DNA of 51,440 nucleotides from NCBI GenBank assembly GCA_041609995.1, contig JBFIPU010000009.1:1-51440 (forward strand). Direction: 5' to 3'. A model generated the notes under the pieces. The model saw only the letters and a list, made by a program, of their open reading frames with translations. It ran no database searches and had not been told where the DNA came from. The translations under genes were made by a program, and so were the position numbers. This stretch comes from JABDOU01 sp041609995. Lineage in GTDB: Bacteria > Actinomycetota > Acidimicrobiia > Spongiisociales > SHLN01. Each line of letters starts with the position of its first letter. Position 1 is the first letter of the stretch. Below, one piece after another: positions 25,110-33,458 of this stretch.

Positions 25110-25349
25110 CTATGACGCCGTGAGCTCGGCGCGACACGAGGCACAGACGCCGCGGCCGCGATAGTGGGTCACGTCGTCGGTCGAACCGTCGAACACACAG
25201 ACGTCTTCGAGTTTGCGAAGCACGATGTTGGGGCCCTCAACCCAAATCGAAAGCTCGTCGCCCTCCTTGATGTTGAAAAGCCTTCGAGTCTCGGCCGGTA
25301 CCACGAGCCTCCCGAGCTCGTCTACCTTGCGTACGATGCCGGTATCCAT
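25110..25349 (-). CDS. AbrB/SpoVT-family transition-state regulator-like protein
   Basis: 79 aa. The swapped-hairpin DNA-binding fold is visible at residues 1-50 (MDTGIVRKVDELGRLVVPAETRR, then FNIKEGDELSIWVEG). The C-terminal tail carries CVFDG and GRGVCASCRAEL, with CxxC and one more Cys, perhaps a metal site. ATG 25349 is preceded by GGAGAGG, a good ribosome site; the upstream in-frame ATG at 25403 lacks one. It heads a minus-strand group with DUF192 and rsmI. Confidence 0.85.
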   Translation of the reverse strand: MDTGIVRKVDELGRLVVPAETRRLFNIKEGDELSIWVEGPNIVLRKLEDVCVFDGSTDDVTHYRGRGVCASCRAELTAS

Positions 25350-25771
25350 GCCCTCTCCTGTGCGAGTGTTTGTGTGCGTCCAATTCGTTCGTTGGCCGGC
25401 CACAATGCCTGCTCATGCAAACGCCCGCCTGCGTGTCCTCATAGACGGCCGGCATGGCGCATGCCGAAGGCGTGCGCCTCGCCTGCGGTGGCGAGGGCGT
25501 TGTGGCCTGCTTCCGTGCTCTTCCCGAGCTGGTATCCGAGCTCTTCCGTGCTCGTCCTGAACTCATCTCCGAGCTCTTCCGAGTTCTTCCGAGCTCCTCC
25601 TGTGCAAACTTGCCGGTGTTGTTCACCGTCTGGGCGACCATACGGCAAGTTGAACGGGGCCGACGGTCGAAGGACCGCACCACGTTCGCACCCACCTTAT
25701 CTGGCGATCGGCTATCCGGGACGTCGATCTCGAAAAACCGGAAAAACCGGCCCAAGTACTATTCGGTCCGA
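25350..25771. other. Divergent intergenic region with short repeats, upstream of metG
   Basis: About 420 bp between abrB-like and metG. It holds an 11-codon (33-bp) imperfect tandem repeat at about 25510-25603 and a duplicated 9-bp unit GAAAAACCG at 25732-25749. Frames are open on both strands, but I see no gene family. In the metG frame the repeats translate to FRALPEL/FRARPEL-like units. Confidence 0.6.
25510..25603. repeat. 33-bp imperfect tandem repeat (about three units)
   Basis: Units start near 25510, 25541 and 25574, each built on CTCTTCCG-like cores (CTCTTCCGTGCTCG, CTCTTCCGAGTTCT). The metG frame reads an 11-residue pattern FRxxPELxSEL twice. It is at the 5' side of metG and has no known role. 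Confidence 0.6.
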
Positions 25772-27394
25772 ATGTCTCGCATCCTCGTAGCCGTGGCCTG
25801 GCCGTACGCCAACGGCTCACTCCACCTCGGGCACCTGGCCGGCGCCTATCTGCCGGCTGACATCTTCGCCCGGTATCACCGCCTGCGCGGCAACGACGTG
25901 CTGATGGTGTCGGGCAGCGACGCTCATGGAACTCCGATCACTGTCCGGGCCGAAGCGGAAGGAACGACGCCGGACGCGATCGTCGACCGCTTCCATCCTG
26001 AGTTTCTCGGCTACTGGCGCGACCTGGGAATCTCGTTCGACCTCTTCACCGTCACCAACAACCAGAACCACACCGAGGTGACCCAGGACGTCTTTCTGCG
26101 GCTGCTCGAGAACGGCTATCTGATCAAGAAGTCATCCGAGCAGTTCTATGATCCGGCGGCCGAGCGTTTCTTGCCCGATCGGTACGTGGAGGGCACCTGT
26201 CCCCACTGTGGATATGACCACGCCCGGGGAGATCAGTGCGACAATTGCGGTCGCACCCTCGATCCGATCGATCTGGTCGCGCCGCGGTCCAAGCTCTCGG
26301 GTGCCGAGCCCGAAGTGCGGGAAACCGAACACTTCTACCTCGCTCTCTCGAGCCTGGAGCCGGCCATCGAGGAGTACCTGGCCAGCCGCATCGGCTGGCG
26401 GAGCCACGTGCTGAATTGGGCGAAGGGATTCGTGGGCGAAGGCCTGAAGGATCGGGCCATCACCCGCGACCTGGAGTGGGGGGTGCCGATCCCGGTCGAT
26501 GATCTGGGGCCCGGCAAGCGCATTTACGTCTGGTTTGATGCCGTCATCGGCTATTTGTCCGCCTCGAAGGAGTGGGCCCAGATTCGCGACGATGCCGATG
26601 CCTGGAAGGCCTGGTGGGAAGACCCGGCGGCCCGGTCGTACTACTTCGTGGGCAAAGACAACATCCCATTTCACACCGTCATCTGGCCGGCGATGCTTCT
26701 GGGCTACGGGGGTCTCAACCTACCCACTGATGTTCCTGCCAACCAATACGTGACCTTCAAGGGCCAGCAGGCATCGAAGAGCAGAGGGGTGGGGTCGTCC
26801 ATCAACGACTATCTCGGTTGGCTGGAACCGGACGCTCTTCGATACGCAGTCGGTGCCAACCTGCCCGAGCAGTCGGACACCGATCTGACCGACGAGGAGC
26901 TGGTGCGCCGTGTCAACGAGGAACTGGTCGCCAATTGGGGCAACCTGGTGAATCGGGTCACGAACCTGATCGGCAAGAACTTCGAAGGTGTGGTGCCTGA
27001 ACCCGGGCCGTTGTCGTCCGCCGACGAGGAGATGCTCTCGGCGTCGCGCGCGGTACTCGATCCGGTGGGGGAGGCGATCGAAGCGGTCGAGCTGCGGGCC
27101 GGATTGCGGATCGCCATGGAGGCAGCCGGTGCGGTCAATGCGTACCTGAGTGCGACCGAGCCGTGGAAAGCGATCAAAGAGGACGAGGCGCGGGCGGCAA
27201 CCATCCTCTATGTGGCGATCAATGCAATTGCCGCTTTGAACGTGGCGCTGGCTCCTTACCTCCCGTTCTCGGCTGCCCGGACCGCCTCGGATCTCGGTAT
27301 CGAGCAGACGAGCTGGGAGGCACCCACCATCAGTCCCGGGACCCGACTGGCTGCACCGCAGCCGCTGTTTCGGAAAGTCGAGTTGCCCGGATAG
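25772..27394 (+). CDS. metG: Methionyl-tRNA synthetase MetG
   Basis: Charges tRNA-Met. Class I signature HLGH at 18-21; zinc-knuckle cysteines C143, C146, C156, C159; anticodon-binding alpha-helical domain in the C-terminal third. The second signature is QASKS (333-337) rather than KMSKS, so its first position is not Lys. 540 aa, without the C-terminal tRNA-binding domain found in longer MetRS. ATG 25772 gives the family N-terminus (MSRILVAVAWPYANG); the frame extends upstream to 25454 through the 33-bp repeats, with no family support. Confidence 0.95.
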   Translation: MSRILVAVAWPYANGSLHLGHLAGAYLPADIFARYHRLRGNDVLMVSGSDAHGTPITVRAEAEGTTPDAIVDRFHPEFLGYWRDLGISFDLFTVTNNQNHTEVTQDVFLRLLENGYLIKKSSEQFYDPAAERFLPDRYVEGTCPHCGYDHARGDQCDNCGRTLDPIDLVAPRSKLSGAEPEVRETEHFYLALSSLEPAIEEYLASRIGWRSHVLNWAKGFVGEGLKDRAITRDLEWGVPIPVDDLGPGKRIYVWFDAVIGYLSASKEWAQIRDDADAWKAWWEDPAARSYYFVGKDNIPFHTVIWPAMLLGYGGLNLPTDVPANQYVTFKGQQASKSRGVGSSINDYLGWLEPDALRYAVGANLPEQSDTDLTDEELVRRVNEELVANWGNLVNRVTNLIGKNFEGVVPEPGPLSSADEEMLSASRAVLDPVGEAIEAVELRAGLRIAMEAAGAVNAYLSATEPWKAIKEDEARAATILYVAINAIAALNVALAPYLPFSAARTASDLGIEQTSWEAPTISPGTRLAAPQPLFRKVELPG

Positions 27395-28138
27395 ATGTGG
27401 GTCGACACGCATTGTCACCTCCAGCTGGATGACAGGGACGCGGGTGAGCTGCTTGCACGTGCACCCGATGTCGACTGGGTGGTGGTGCCGGGAGTGGACG
27501 CCGCAACCAGTGCCGCGGCCGAGGCCATGGCGGCTGCCCATCGGGGCTCGGTCCGGTGGTCGGCCGGCCTGCACCCTCATGAGGCGGCTGCCTGGCCGCA
27601 GCAGGCCGATGCCATCTCCGCGATGGCGGCGCGCGCGGCCGCCGTGGGCGAGTGCGGGCTCGACTTCTATCGCAACCTGGCCCCGAGGAAGGCCCAGCTC
27701 GAGGCGTTTCGGGCCCAGCTCGACCTCGCCCAATCGCTGGCGAAGCCCGTGATCGTCCATTGCCGTGACGCGTTCGCCGACACCTTCGACGCGATCGAGA
27801 CCGTTTATGCGGGCCCCGACGTGGTGCTTCACTGCTGGACGGGGGGGCCCAGGTGGACCCGGCGGTTCGTGGAGCTGGGCGTGACGTTCTCGTTCGCCGG
27901 GCCCGTAGCCTTCGAGACCGGCGATACCGTGCGTCGGGGGGCGGCCGAGGTCCCGCCCGAATCGGCCATGGTCGAGACCGACACGCCCTACTTGTCGCCT
28001 CCTCCCTTTCGAGACGAGCTCAACGAACCTTCGCGGGTGGCCCTCAACGGTGAAGCCTTGGCCTCTGTTTGGTCGATCCCGGTCGAGCGGGTGGCGGAAC
28101 TGACCTCGGCGCGCGCCCGTCGCGTGTTCGGATCGTGA
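27395..28138 (+). CDS. TatD family metal-dependent hydrolase
   Basis: Amidohydrolase-superfamily TIM barrel. DTHCHLQL at the N-terminus gives the HxH metal ligands. GLHPHEA, GECGLDFYR, IVHCRDA and VETDTPYLSP are TatD signatures in the expected order. 247 aa. The ATG follows the metG stop with no gap, so it is coupled to metG. TatD proteins are reported as DNases or deacylases; here function is by family only. Confidence 0.93.
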   Translation: MWVDTHCHLQLDDRDAGELLARAPDVDWVVVPGVDAATSAAAEAMAAAHRGSVRWSAGLHPHEAAAWPQQADAISAMAARAAAVGECGLDFYRNLAPRKAQLEAFRAQLDLAQSLAKPVIVHCRDAFADTFDAIETVYAGPDVVLHCWTGGPRWTRRFVELGVTFSFAGPVAFETGDTVRRGAAEVPPESAMVETDTPYLSPPPFRDELNEPSRVALNGEALASVWSIPVERVAELTSARARRVFGS

Positions 28139-28929
28139 CGTCTCCCCGCCAGACGCGAGCTCTACTCGACCGCCACGGCATCTCGCCCCGCAAAGGCCTC
28201 GGTCAGCATTTCCTGGTCGATGCCAACATCATCGACCGAATCGTCCGCACAGCCGCCATCCAACCCGGAGACCTCGTGGTCGAGGTGGGGGCCGGGACCG
28301 GCGCATTGACGTCGGCGCTGCTGCGAGCAGGAGCCGAGGTGATCGCCTTCGAGGTTGATGAGCGGCTGGCCCCGATCCTGGCCGAGACGGCACCCGGCGC
28401 CGACATCCGTCTGGCCGACATCACCGGGGTCGACCTGGCAGCCGAGCTCGAACGGCCGGCGGTCATGGTCGCCAACCTTCCCTACAACATCGGCACCCGG
28501 CTCATCCTCGACACCCTGCGAGAGGTCCCGGCGATAACCGCGTTGACGGTCATGGTGCAGAAAGAGGTCGCCGAACGGCTGGTCGCCTCACCGGGAAGCA
28601 GGGACTATGGCCTGCCGTCGGTGGTCACCCGCCTGTGGGGAGAACCCAAGATCGTCTTCACGGTCCCGCCCCAGGTGTTCCTGCCTCCCCCCGAAGTCGA
28701 ATCAGCCGTCGTCACGATCCAGCGGCGCACCCCGCCTCCCGCTGCGGCCGAAGCCGTAGCGTTGGCCGCGATCGCCTTTGGGCAGCGGCGGAAGACACTG
28801 CGCCGTAGCCTGCGGGAACACATGCACGACATCGAGCACGTCCTGGAGCGCTGTGGCATCGCACCGACCGCCCGCCCCGAGCAACTGAGCCCCGAACAAT
28901 GGCTGGACATGGTGAAGGCCGCCGCATGA
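28135..28929 (+). CDS. rsmA: 16S rRNA dimethyladenosine transferase RsmA (KsgA)
   Basis: Dimethylates A1518 and A1519 of 16S rRNA. GLGQHFLVDANIIDRIV at the N-terminus, the SAM site VVEVGAGTGAL, and the NLPYNIGT catalytic motif are present. GTG 28135 overlaps the tatD TGA (GTGA). The reading frame also continues upstream into tatD, which I discard. 264 aa, normal. Confidence 0.96.
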   Translation: MTSPRQTRALLDRHGISPRKGLGQHFLVDANIIDRIVRTAAIQPGDLVVEVGAGTGALTSALLRAGAEVIAFEVDERLAPILAETAPGADIRLADITGVDLAAELERPAVMVANLPYNIGTRLILDTLREVPAITALTVMVQKEVAERLVASPGSRDYGLPSVVTRLWGEPKIVFTVPPQVFLPPPEVESAVVTIQRRTPPPAAAEAVALAAIAFGQRRKTLRRSLREHMHDIEHVLERCGIAPTARPEQLSPEQWLDMVKAAA

Positions 28930-29777
28930 CCGAGCGCAACGTGCTGGCCAATGGCAAGGTGAACTTGAGCCTGGTGGTGGGCACGGCCGGCGAAGACGGC
29001 TACCACCCCATCCGGTCCCTGGCGATGTCAATCGACATGGCCGACCGGCTGGGCCTGGCGATCAGCGACGAAGACGAATTCCATTGCTCAGACCCGGGGC
29101 TCGACCATGAACACAACCTCGCATGGCTTGCGCTGACCGAGTATCGCCGGCGGGCGCTCACCCACCGTCCGGTTTCGCTCCGTCTCGAAAAGCGGCTCCC
29201 GGTTGCCGCCGGACTGGGAGGCGGCAGCGCCGACGCGGCGGGTGCGCTGATTCTCGCAAAGGAGTATTTCTCGGCCGAGATCGGGGCGGAAGAGCAAATT
29301 GCGGCCGACCTCGGCTCGGATATCGTCTTCTGTCTCGAAGGCGGGTTCGCCATGCTGGAAGGGCGCGGCAACGACGTGAAGCCCATCGAGCCGATGCCGA
29401 CAGATTTTGCGTTGGCCCTGGTGACCCCTCCGTTCGAACTGTCGACCGGAGCCGTATACCGGCAATGGGACGAATTGCGCGACCCGGAGGGACCTTCCAT
29501 CACCGGCGGTGCGCTGCCCCCATCGATGCGCGAGTATCCGCCGCTGCGCAATGACCTCTATCCGGCTGCAGTCGCCTTGGAGCCCGGCGTTGCAGAATGG
29601 CGCAACATGCTCGAGGGGGAGTGGTCGCGACCCGTGTTCATGACCGGAAGCGGTCCATCCCTGGCGGCGTACTTCGTGGATCGGGATGAAGCGATGGCCG
29701 CCGTAGAGGCAGCCCCCGGCGGCCATCGTGCGGCGTTCGCGGCCGAGCCGGCTCCGGCCGGGGTCGTGCTGCTCTGA
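28926..29777 (+). CDS. ispE: 4-diphosphocytidyl-2-C-methyl-D-erythritol kinase IspE
   Basis: ATP-dependent kinase of the MEP isoprenoid pathway. GHMP-kinase features: NGKVNLSLVVG at the N-terminus, PVAAGLGGGSADAAG (Gly-rich ATP loop), and the C-terminal MTGSGPSLAAYF. 283 aa. ATG 28926 overlaps the rsmA stop by 4 nt (ATGA). Confidence 0.95.
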   Translation: MTERNVLANGKVNLSLVVGTAGEDGYHPIRSLAMSIDMADRLGLAISDEDEFHCSDPGLDHEHNLAWLALTEYRRRALTHRPVSLRLEKRLPVAAGLGGGSADAAGALILAKEYFSAEIGAEEQIAADLGSDIVFCLEGGFAMLEGRGNDVKPIEPMPTDFALALVTPPFELSTGAVYRQWDELRDPEGPSITGGALPPSMREYPPLRNDLYPAAVALEPGVAEWRNMLEGEWSRPVFMTGSGPSLAAYFVDRDEAMAAVEAAPGGHRAAFAAEPAPAGVVLL

Positions 29778-29809
29778 CCGTGCCCGGTACACTGGCGCGT
29801 CGTCCCCTC

Positions 29810-29881
29810 TGGGGGGTGGTGTAACTGGTAGCACTAGGGCTTTTGGTGCCTTCAGTACGGGTTCGAGTCCTGTCCCCCCAG
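29810..29881 (+). tRNA. tRNA-Gln (anticodon TTG)
   Basis: 72-nt cloverleaf. The acceptor TGGGGGG (29810-29816) pairs with CCCCCCA (29874-29880), discriminator G29881. The anticodon loop is TTTTGGT with anticodon TTG, and the T arm contains GGTTCGAGTCC. CCA is not encoded. It lies between ispE and glmU on the same strand. Confidence 0.95.
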
Positions 29882-29916
29882 CTTTTCTACATACTCTCCG
29901 AGGAGCCGGACCGGCG

Positions 29917-31317
29917 ATGACAACGACACCTGCCGCGATCGCAGTCGTCATTCTCGCCGCCGGCCAGGGAACCCGCATGAAGTCGGAGCTCCCCAAAGTC
30001 CTGCACCCGGTGGCGGGCCGGCCGATGGTGCTGTGGGCGGTCGAAGCCGCCCGCCAGGTCACCACCGACGACCAGATTGCGGTGGTCGTCGGATATGGGG
30101 CCGACCAGGTACGAGCGGTGCTGCCGGACTCGGTGCGGACCGTCACCCAGGCCGCACAGCTCGGTACCGGTCACGCCGTCAAGCTGGCCCTCGATAGCGG
30201 GTTCGGCTCGGAAGGTGTCGTAATCGTGATCCCGGGGGATACGCCCCAGCTGCGGGGACCCGTACTCGCCGAGTTGGCGGCACGACAGGCCGGCGGATCC
30301 ACCGGGGTGGTCGTGCTGACCGCCCGGCTCGATGATCCGACCGGCTTCGGCCGGGTCGTGCGAGGCCTCGACGGGGCCGTCGAAAAAATCGTCGAACAAA
30401 CCGACGCCGGTGAGGAAGAACGAGCAATTCGAGAAGTGAACACGTCGGTATATGCCTTCGATGCTGCAACCCTGCGTGCTGTCATCGAGGCGCTCGACAC
30501 CGACAATGCACAACAGGAGATGTACCTGACTGATACGGTTGGGTTGATTCGCGTGCACCGAGGAGACCGAGGAGTGGGAGCCATGGTGGGAGATGCCGAC
30601 GATTCTCTGGGGGTCAACACGCCGGCCCAACTGGCCGGGGTCGACGCCGTGATGCGTTCTCGCATCAACCAGGACCTGATGGATGCCGGGGTGCGAATCC
30701 TCGATCCGGCCCGAACCTACATCGACGCCTCGGTGGAAGTGGCGGCCGGCGCCACCATCTACCCCGACGTCTACCTCGAGGGCTCCACCACCATTGCCGA
30801 GGGGGCGGTGGTCGGGCCATCCGTGTTCGCCGTCGATTCGCACATCGGCGCCGGCGCCCGGGTCTGGTACGCCGTCGTACGTGAGGCCACCGTCGGGCCT
30901 CGCACCGAGGTGGGGCCGTTTGCGTCGTTGCGCGCCGGAACGGTCACCGAGGAGGGGTCAAAGATCGGGACGTTCGTCGAAACCAAGAACACCCACCTGG
31001 GCGAGGGAAGCAAAATCCCCCATCTGTCCTATATGGGCGACGCTCAGATCGGCCGCAATTCAAACATCGGTGCCGGCAGCATCACCTGCAATTACGACGG
31101 TTTCGAAAAGCACGAGACGGTCATCGGGGACGATGTGCGGGTCGGTTCCGACACCATGCTGGTCGCCCCGGTCGAGCTGGGAGACGGGGCCTGGACGGGT
31201 GCCGGTTCGGTGATCTCCAAGGACGTGACGCCGGGGGCCCTGGCGGTTGAACGCTCGGATCAGAGAGAGATACCTGACTACGCTGCCAAGCGCAGAGCAA
31301 AGGCAAACGACTCATGA
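29917..31317 (+). CDS. glmU: Bifunctional GlmU (UDP-GlcNAc synthesis)
   Basis: N-acetylglucosamine-1-phosphate uridyltransferase plus glucosamine-1-phosphate acetyltransferase, yielding UDP-GlcNAc for peptidoglycan. The uridyltransferase motif LAAGQGTRMKS is at the N-terminus, followed by LGTGHAVKLAL. The C-terminal half shows the left-handed beta-helix hexapeptide repeats (EGAVVGPSV and similar) and the acetyltransferase GAGSITCNYDGFEKH. ATG 29917 with GAGGAG at 29900-29905. 466 aa. The frame is open upstream through the tRNA-Gln but that part is not coding. Confidence 0.96.
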   Translation: MTTTPAAIAVVILAAGQGTRMKSELPKVLHPVAGRPMVLWAVEAARQVTTDDQIAVVVGYGADQVRAVLPDSVRTVTQAAQLGTGHAVKLALDSGFGSEGVVIVIPGDTPQLRGPVLAELAARQAGGSTGVVVLTARLDDPTGFGRVVRGLDGAVEKIVEQTDAGEEERAIREVNTSVYAFDAATLRAVIEALDTDNAQQEMYLTDTVGLIRVHRGDRGVGAMVGDADDSLGVNTPAQLAGVDAVMRSRINQDLMDAGVRILDPARTYIDASVEVAAGATIYPDVYLEGSTTIAEGAVVGPSVFAVDSHIGAGARVWYAVVREATVGPRTEVGPFASLRAGTVTEEGSKIGTFVETKNTHLGEGSKIPHLSYMGDAQIGRNSNIGAGSITCNYDGFEKHETVIGDDVRVGSDTMLVAPVELGDGAWTGAGSVISKDVTPGALAVERSDQREIPDYAAKRRAKANDS

Positions 31318-32288
31318 TGGAATTCTCTCCCACTCGTCGTGGGCTCGTCTTCAGCGGAAGCGCCAATCTGGAGCTGGCCGAGGATGTGGCCGAGCTGCTC
31401 GGTACCAAGCTGGGGGACGTCGATATCTCCAACTTCGCAAACGGCGAGATCTACGTTCGGTTCAACACCAGCGTGCGAGGGGCCGACTGTTTCGTGATCC
31501 AGAGTCACTCCAACCCCGTCAATCACCACATCATGGAACAGTTCATCATGATCGATGCACTGCGCCGGGCCTCCGCCCGTACGATCACCGTCGTCGCCCC
31601 GTTCTTCGGCTATGCCCGCCAGGACAAAAAGGTGCGAGCGAGAGAGCCGATCACGGCTCGCCTCCTGGCCGACCTGTTCGTAACGGCCGGAGCCGACCGC
31701 ATCGTGTCTCTGGACCTCCACACCGGCCAGATCCAGGGTTTCACCACCATCCCCTTCGACCACCTGACGGCCCTCCATCTGTTCGTCGATTACCTGACCA
31801 CGTCGATGCCGGGGCCGCCCGTCATCGTGGCCCCCGATTCCGGCCGGGTGAAGCTGGCCGAACGGTTTGCCACCCACCTCGGCGCCGAAGTGGCCTTCGC
31901 TTACAAAAGGCGCCGCACCGACCTCCACAACCGGGTCGAGACGCTGTGGGTGGTAGGCGAGATCGAGGGGCGGCACGCCGTGATCGTCGACGACATGGTC
32001 GACACCGGCGGCACGATGGTGGCAGCCGCCGAACTACTGGCCCGCCGCGGGGCCGCCAGCGTCCGGGCCGTGTCGACCCACGGGGTCTTGTCCGGGCCGG
32101 CCACCGAGCGCATCGAGAATTCGAATCTCGAGGAACTGGTGATCACCAATTCGCTCCCTCTCACCGAAGAGGCGCGTTCGCTCGACAAGATCAAGGTCTT
32201 GTCGATTGCCCCCCAGCTGGCCCAGACCATCGAGGCGATCTTCAAGGATCGATCGGTCTCCGAGCTGTTCCGGGGTGAGAACATCTAG
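31314..32288 (+). CDS. prs: Ribose-phosphate pyrophosphokinase (PRPP synthase)
   Basis: Makes PRPP from ribose-5-phosphate and ATP for nucleotide and NAD synthesis. It has the DLHTGQIQGF metal-binding motif and the PRPP-binding loop DDMVDTGGTM. GlmU and Prs are adjacent in many actinobacteria, and here they overlap by 4 nt (ATGA). 324 aa. PRPP is also the co-substrate of NadC in the first part of this window. Confidence 0.97.
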   Translation: MMEFSPTRRGLVFSGSANLELAEDVAELLGTKLGDVDISNFANGEIYVRFNTSVRGADCFVIQSHSNPVNHHIMEQFIMIDALRRASARTITVVAPFFGYARQDKKVRAREPITARLLADLFVTAGADRIVSLDLHTGQIQGFTTIPFDHLTALHLFVDYLTTSMPGPPVIVAPDSGRVKLAERFATHLGAEVAFAYKRRRTDLHNRVETLWVVGEIEGRHAVIVDDMVDTGGTMVAAAELLARRGAASVRAVSTHGVLSGPATERIENSNLEELVITNSLPLTEEARSLDKIKVLSIAPQLAQTIEAIFKDRSVSELFRGENI

Positions 32289-32693
32289 GTGGACACCGAG
32301 GTGCTCAACGTCACCACCGGCTCCGAGCCGGCCGTGGTGGACCTGACGGGCCAGGTGGCGTCGTTCGTGCGAACCAGAGGCGACGGCCTCGTGAACGTCT
32401 TTGCTCCCCATGCCACGGCGGGCGTGGCGATCATCGAGGTGGGCGCCGGCAGTGAGCGCGATCTCCTCTCCGCCCTGGGCGACCTCCTTCCCACCGACGA
32501 TCGCTGGACCCACCGACACGGCTCGTACGGCCACGGTCGCGACCACGTCATGCCGGCCCTCGTCTCGCCTTCGATGTCGGTGCCGGTGCAAGGAGGCGCG
32601 TTGCAGTTGGGTACCTGGCAGTCGATCGTGCTCGTGGACCCCAACCGCGACAACGCCGAACGCAAGGTGCTTCTCAGCTTCATTTCTGCCTAG
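32289..32693 (+). CDS. YjbQ/UPF0047 family protein
   Basis: 134 aa of the YjbQ/UPF0047 family, sometimes called secondary thiamine-phosphate synthase. The conserved HATAGVAIIE, then HGRDHVMPALVSPSM and LGTWQSIVLVDP are visible. GTG 32289 directly follows the prs TAG. Activity is not settled, so I give only the family. Confidence 0.87.
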   Translation: MDTEVLNVTTGSEPAVVDLTGQVASFVRTRGDGLVNVFAPHATAGVAIIEVGAGSERDLLSALGDLLPTDDRWTHRHGSYGHGRDHVMPALVSPSMSVPVQGGALQLGTWQSIVLVDPNRDNAERKVLLSFISA

Positions 32694-32774
32694 CGGCTCC
32701 CGCGGGCGGGCCTCTATACTGCGGGCCGCCTCATCCCCATCGCGGCGTTGTCCCGTAGATCGTCAGGAGTCCCC

Positions 32775-33458
32775 GTGAGCCAAATCGCCTTGAAAGCTGA
32801 GAAGCGTTCCGCGGCCGGATCGCGGGCGGCCGGGCGGCTCCGGCAGGGAGGTTTGGTTCCGGCGGTGGTCTACGGGCCCAAGCTCGAGCCGATTCCAGTG
32901 GCGGTCAACGGCCAGGAACTCTGGGCCGTGCTCCACTCCGAGGCCGGCCTCAATGCCATCATCGACCTCGACGTCGACGGCAAGTCGGTGACGACCCTCG
33001 CACGCGAGGTTCAACGTCACCCGGTGCGCGGGGACATTCTCCATCTCGATTTCATCCAGGTGTCGCTCACCGAGACGGTCCAGGCAGAGGTGGTGGTCGA
33101 ATTCGTGGGCGAGCCGATCGGCGTGAAGGAAGACGGCTCGATCATCGAAACCGTTCGCAACACCGCGATTCTCGAGGCACTCCCCACTGACATCCCCGCC
33201 TCCATCGAGGTGGACATCTCACACCTGGAGACCAATGATGTATTCCGCATCGGCGACCTGCCCGCTATTGCGGGCGTAACGTACCTCGACGATGAAGAGC
33301 TCACGATGGTCACGGTCACCGTCCCGCGTGCGGTTCTGGCTGAGGAAGAGGAAGTCGAAGGCGAGGAGCTCGAAGAGGGCGCCGAGGAAGCCGTCGAGGG
33401 CGAAGAAGCCGCCGAGGGCGAAGGCGAAGCCGAGGAAGGCGGATCCGACGGGGAGTGA
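32775..33458 (+). CDS. rplY: 50S ribosomal protein L25, CTC form, with acidic tail
   Basis: L25/Ctc, which binds 5S rRNA. The L25 domain is at about residues 1-90, the TL5 C-terminal domain at about 95-180, and the last 45 residues are highly acidic (EEEEVEGEELEEGAEE...). GTG 32775 has AGGAG at 32765-32769. 227 aa, typical of the long CTC form. The DNA for the acidic tail is purine-rich and gives a Lys/Arg-rich peptide in the +1 frame, into which the pth frame runs. Confidence 0.93.
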   Translation: MSQIALKAEKRSAAGSRAAGRLRQGGLVPAVVYGPKLEPIPVAVNGQELWAVLHSEAGLNAIIDLDVDGKSVTTLAREVQRHPVRGDILHLDFIQVSLTETVQAEVVVEFVGEPIGVKEDGSIIETVRNTAILEALPTDIPASIEVDISHLETNDVFRIGDLPAIAGVTYLDDEELTMVTVTVPRAVLAEEEEVEGEELEEGAEEAVEGEEAAEGEGEAEEGGSDGE

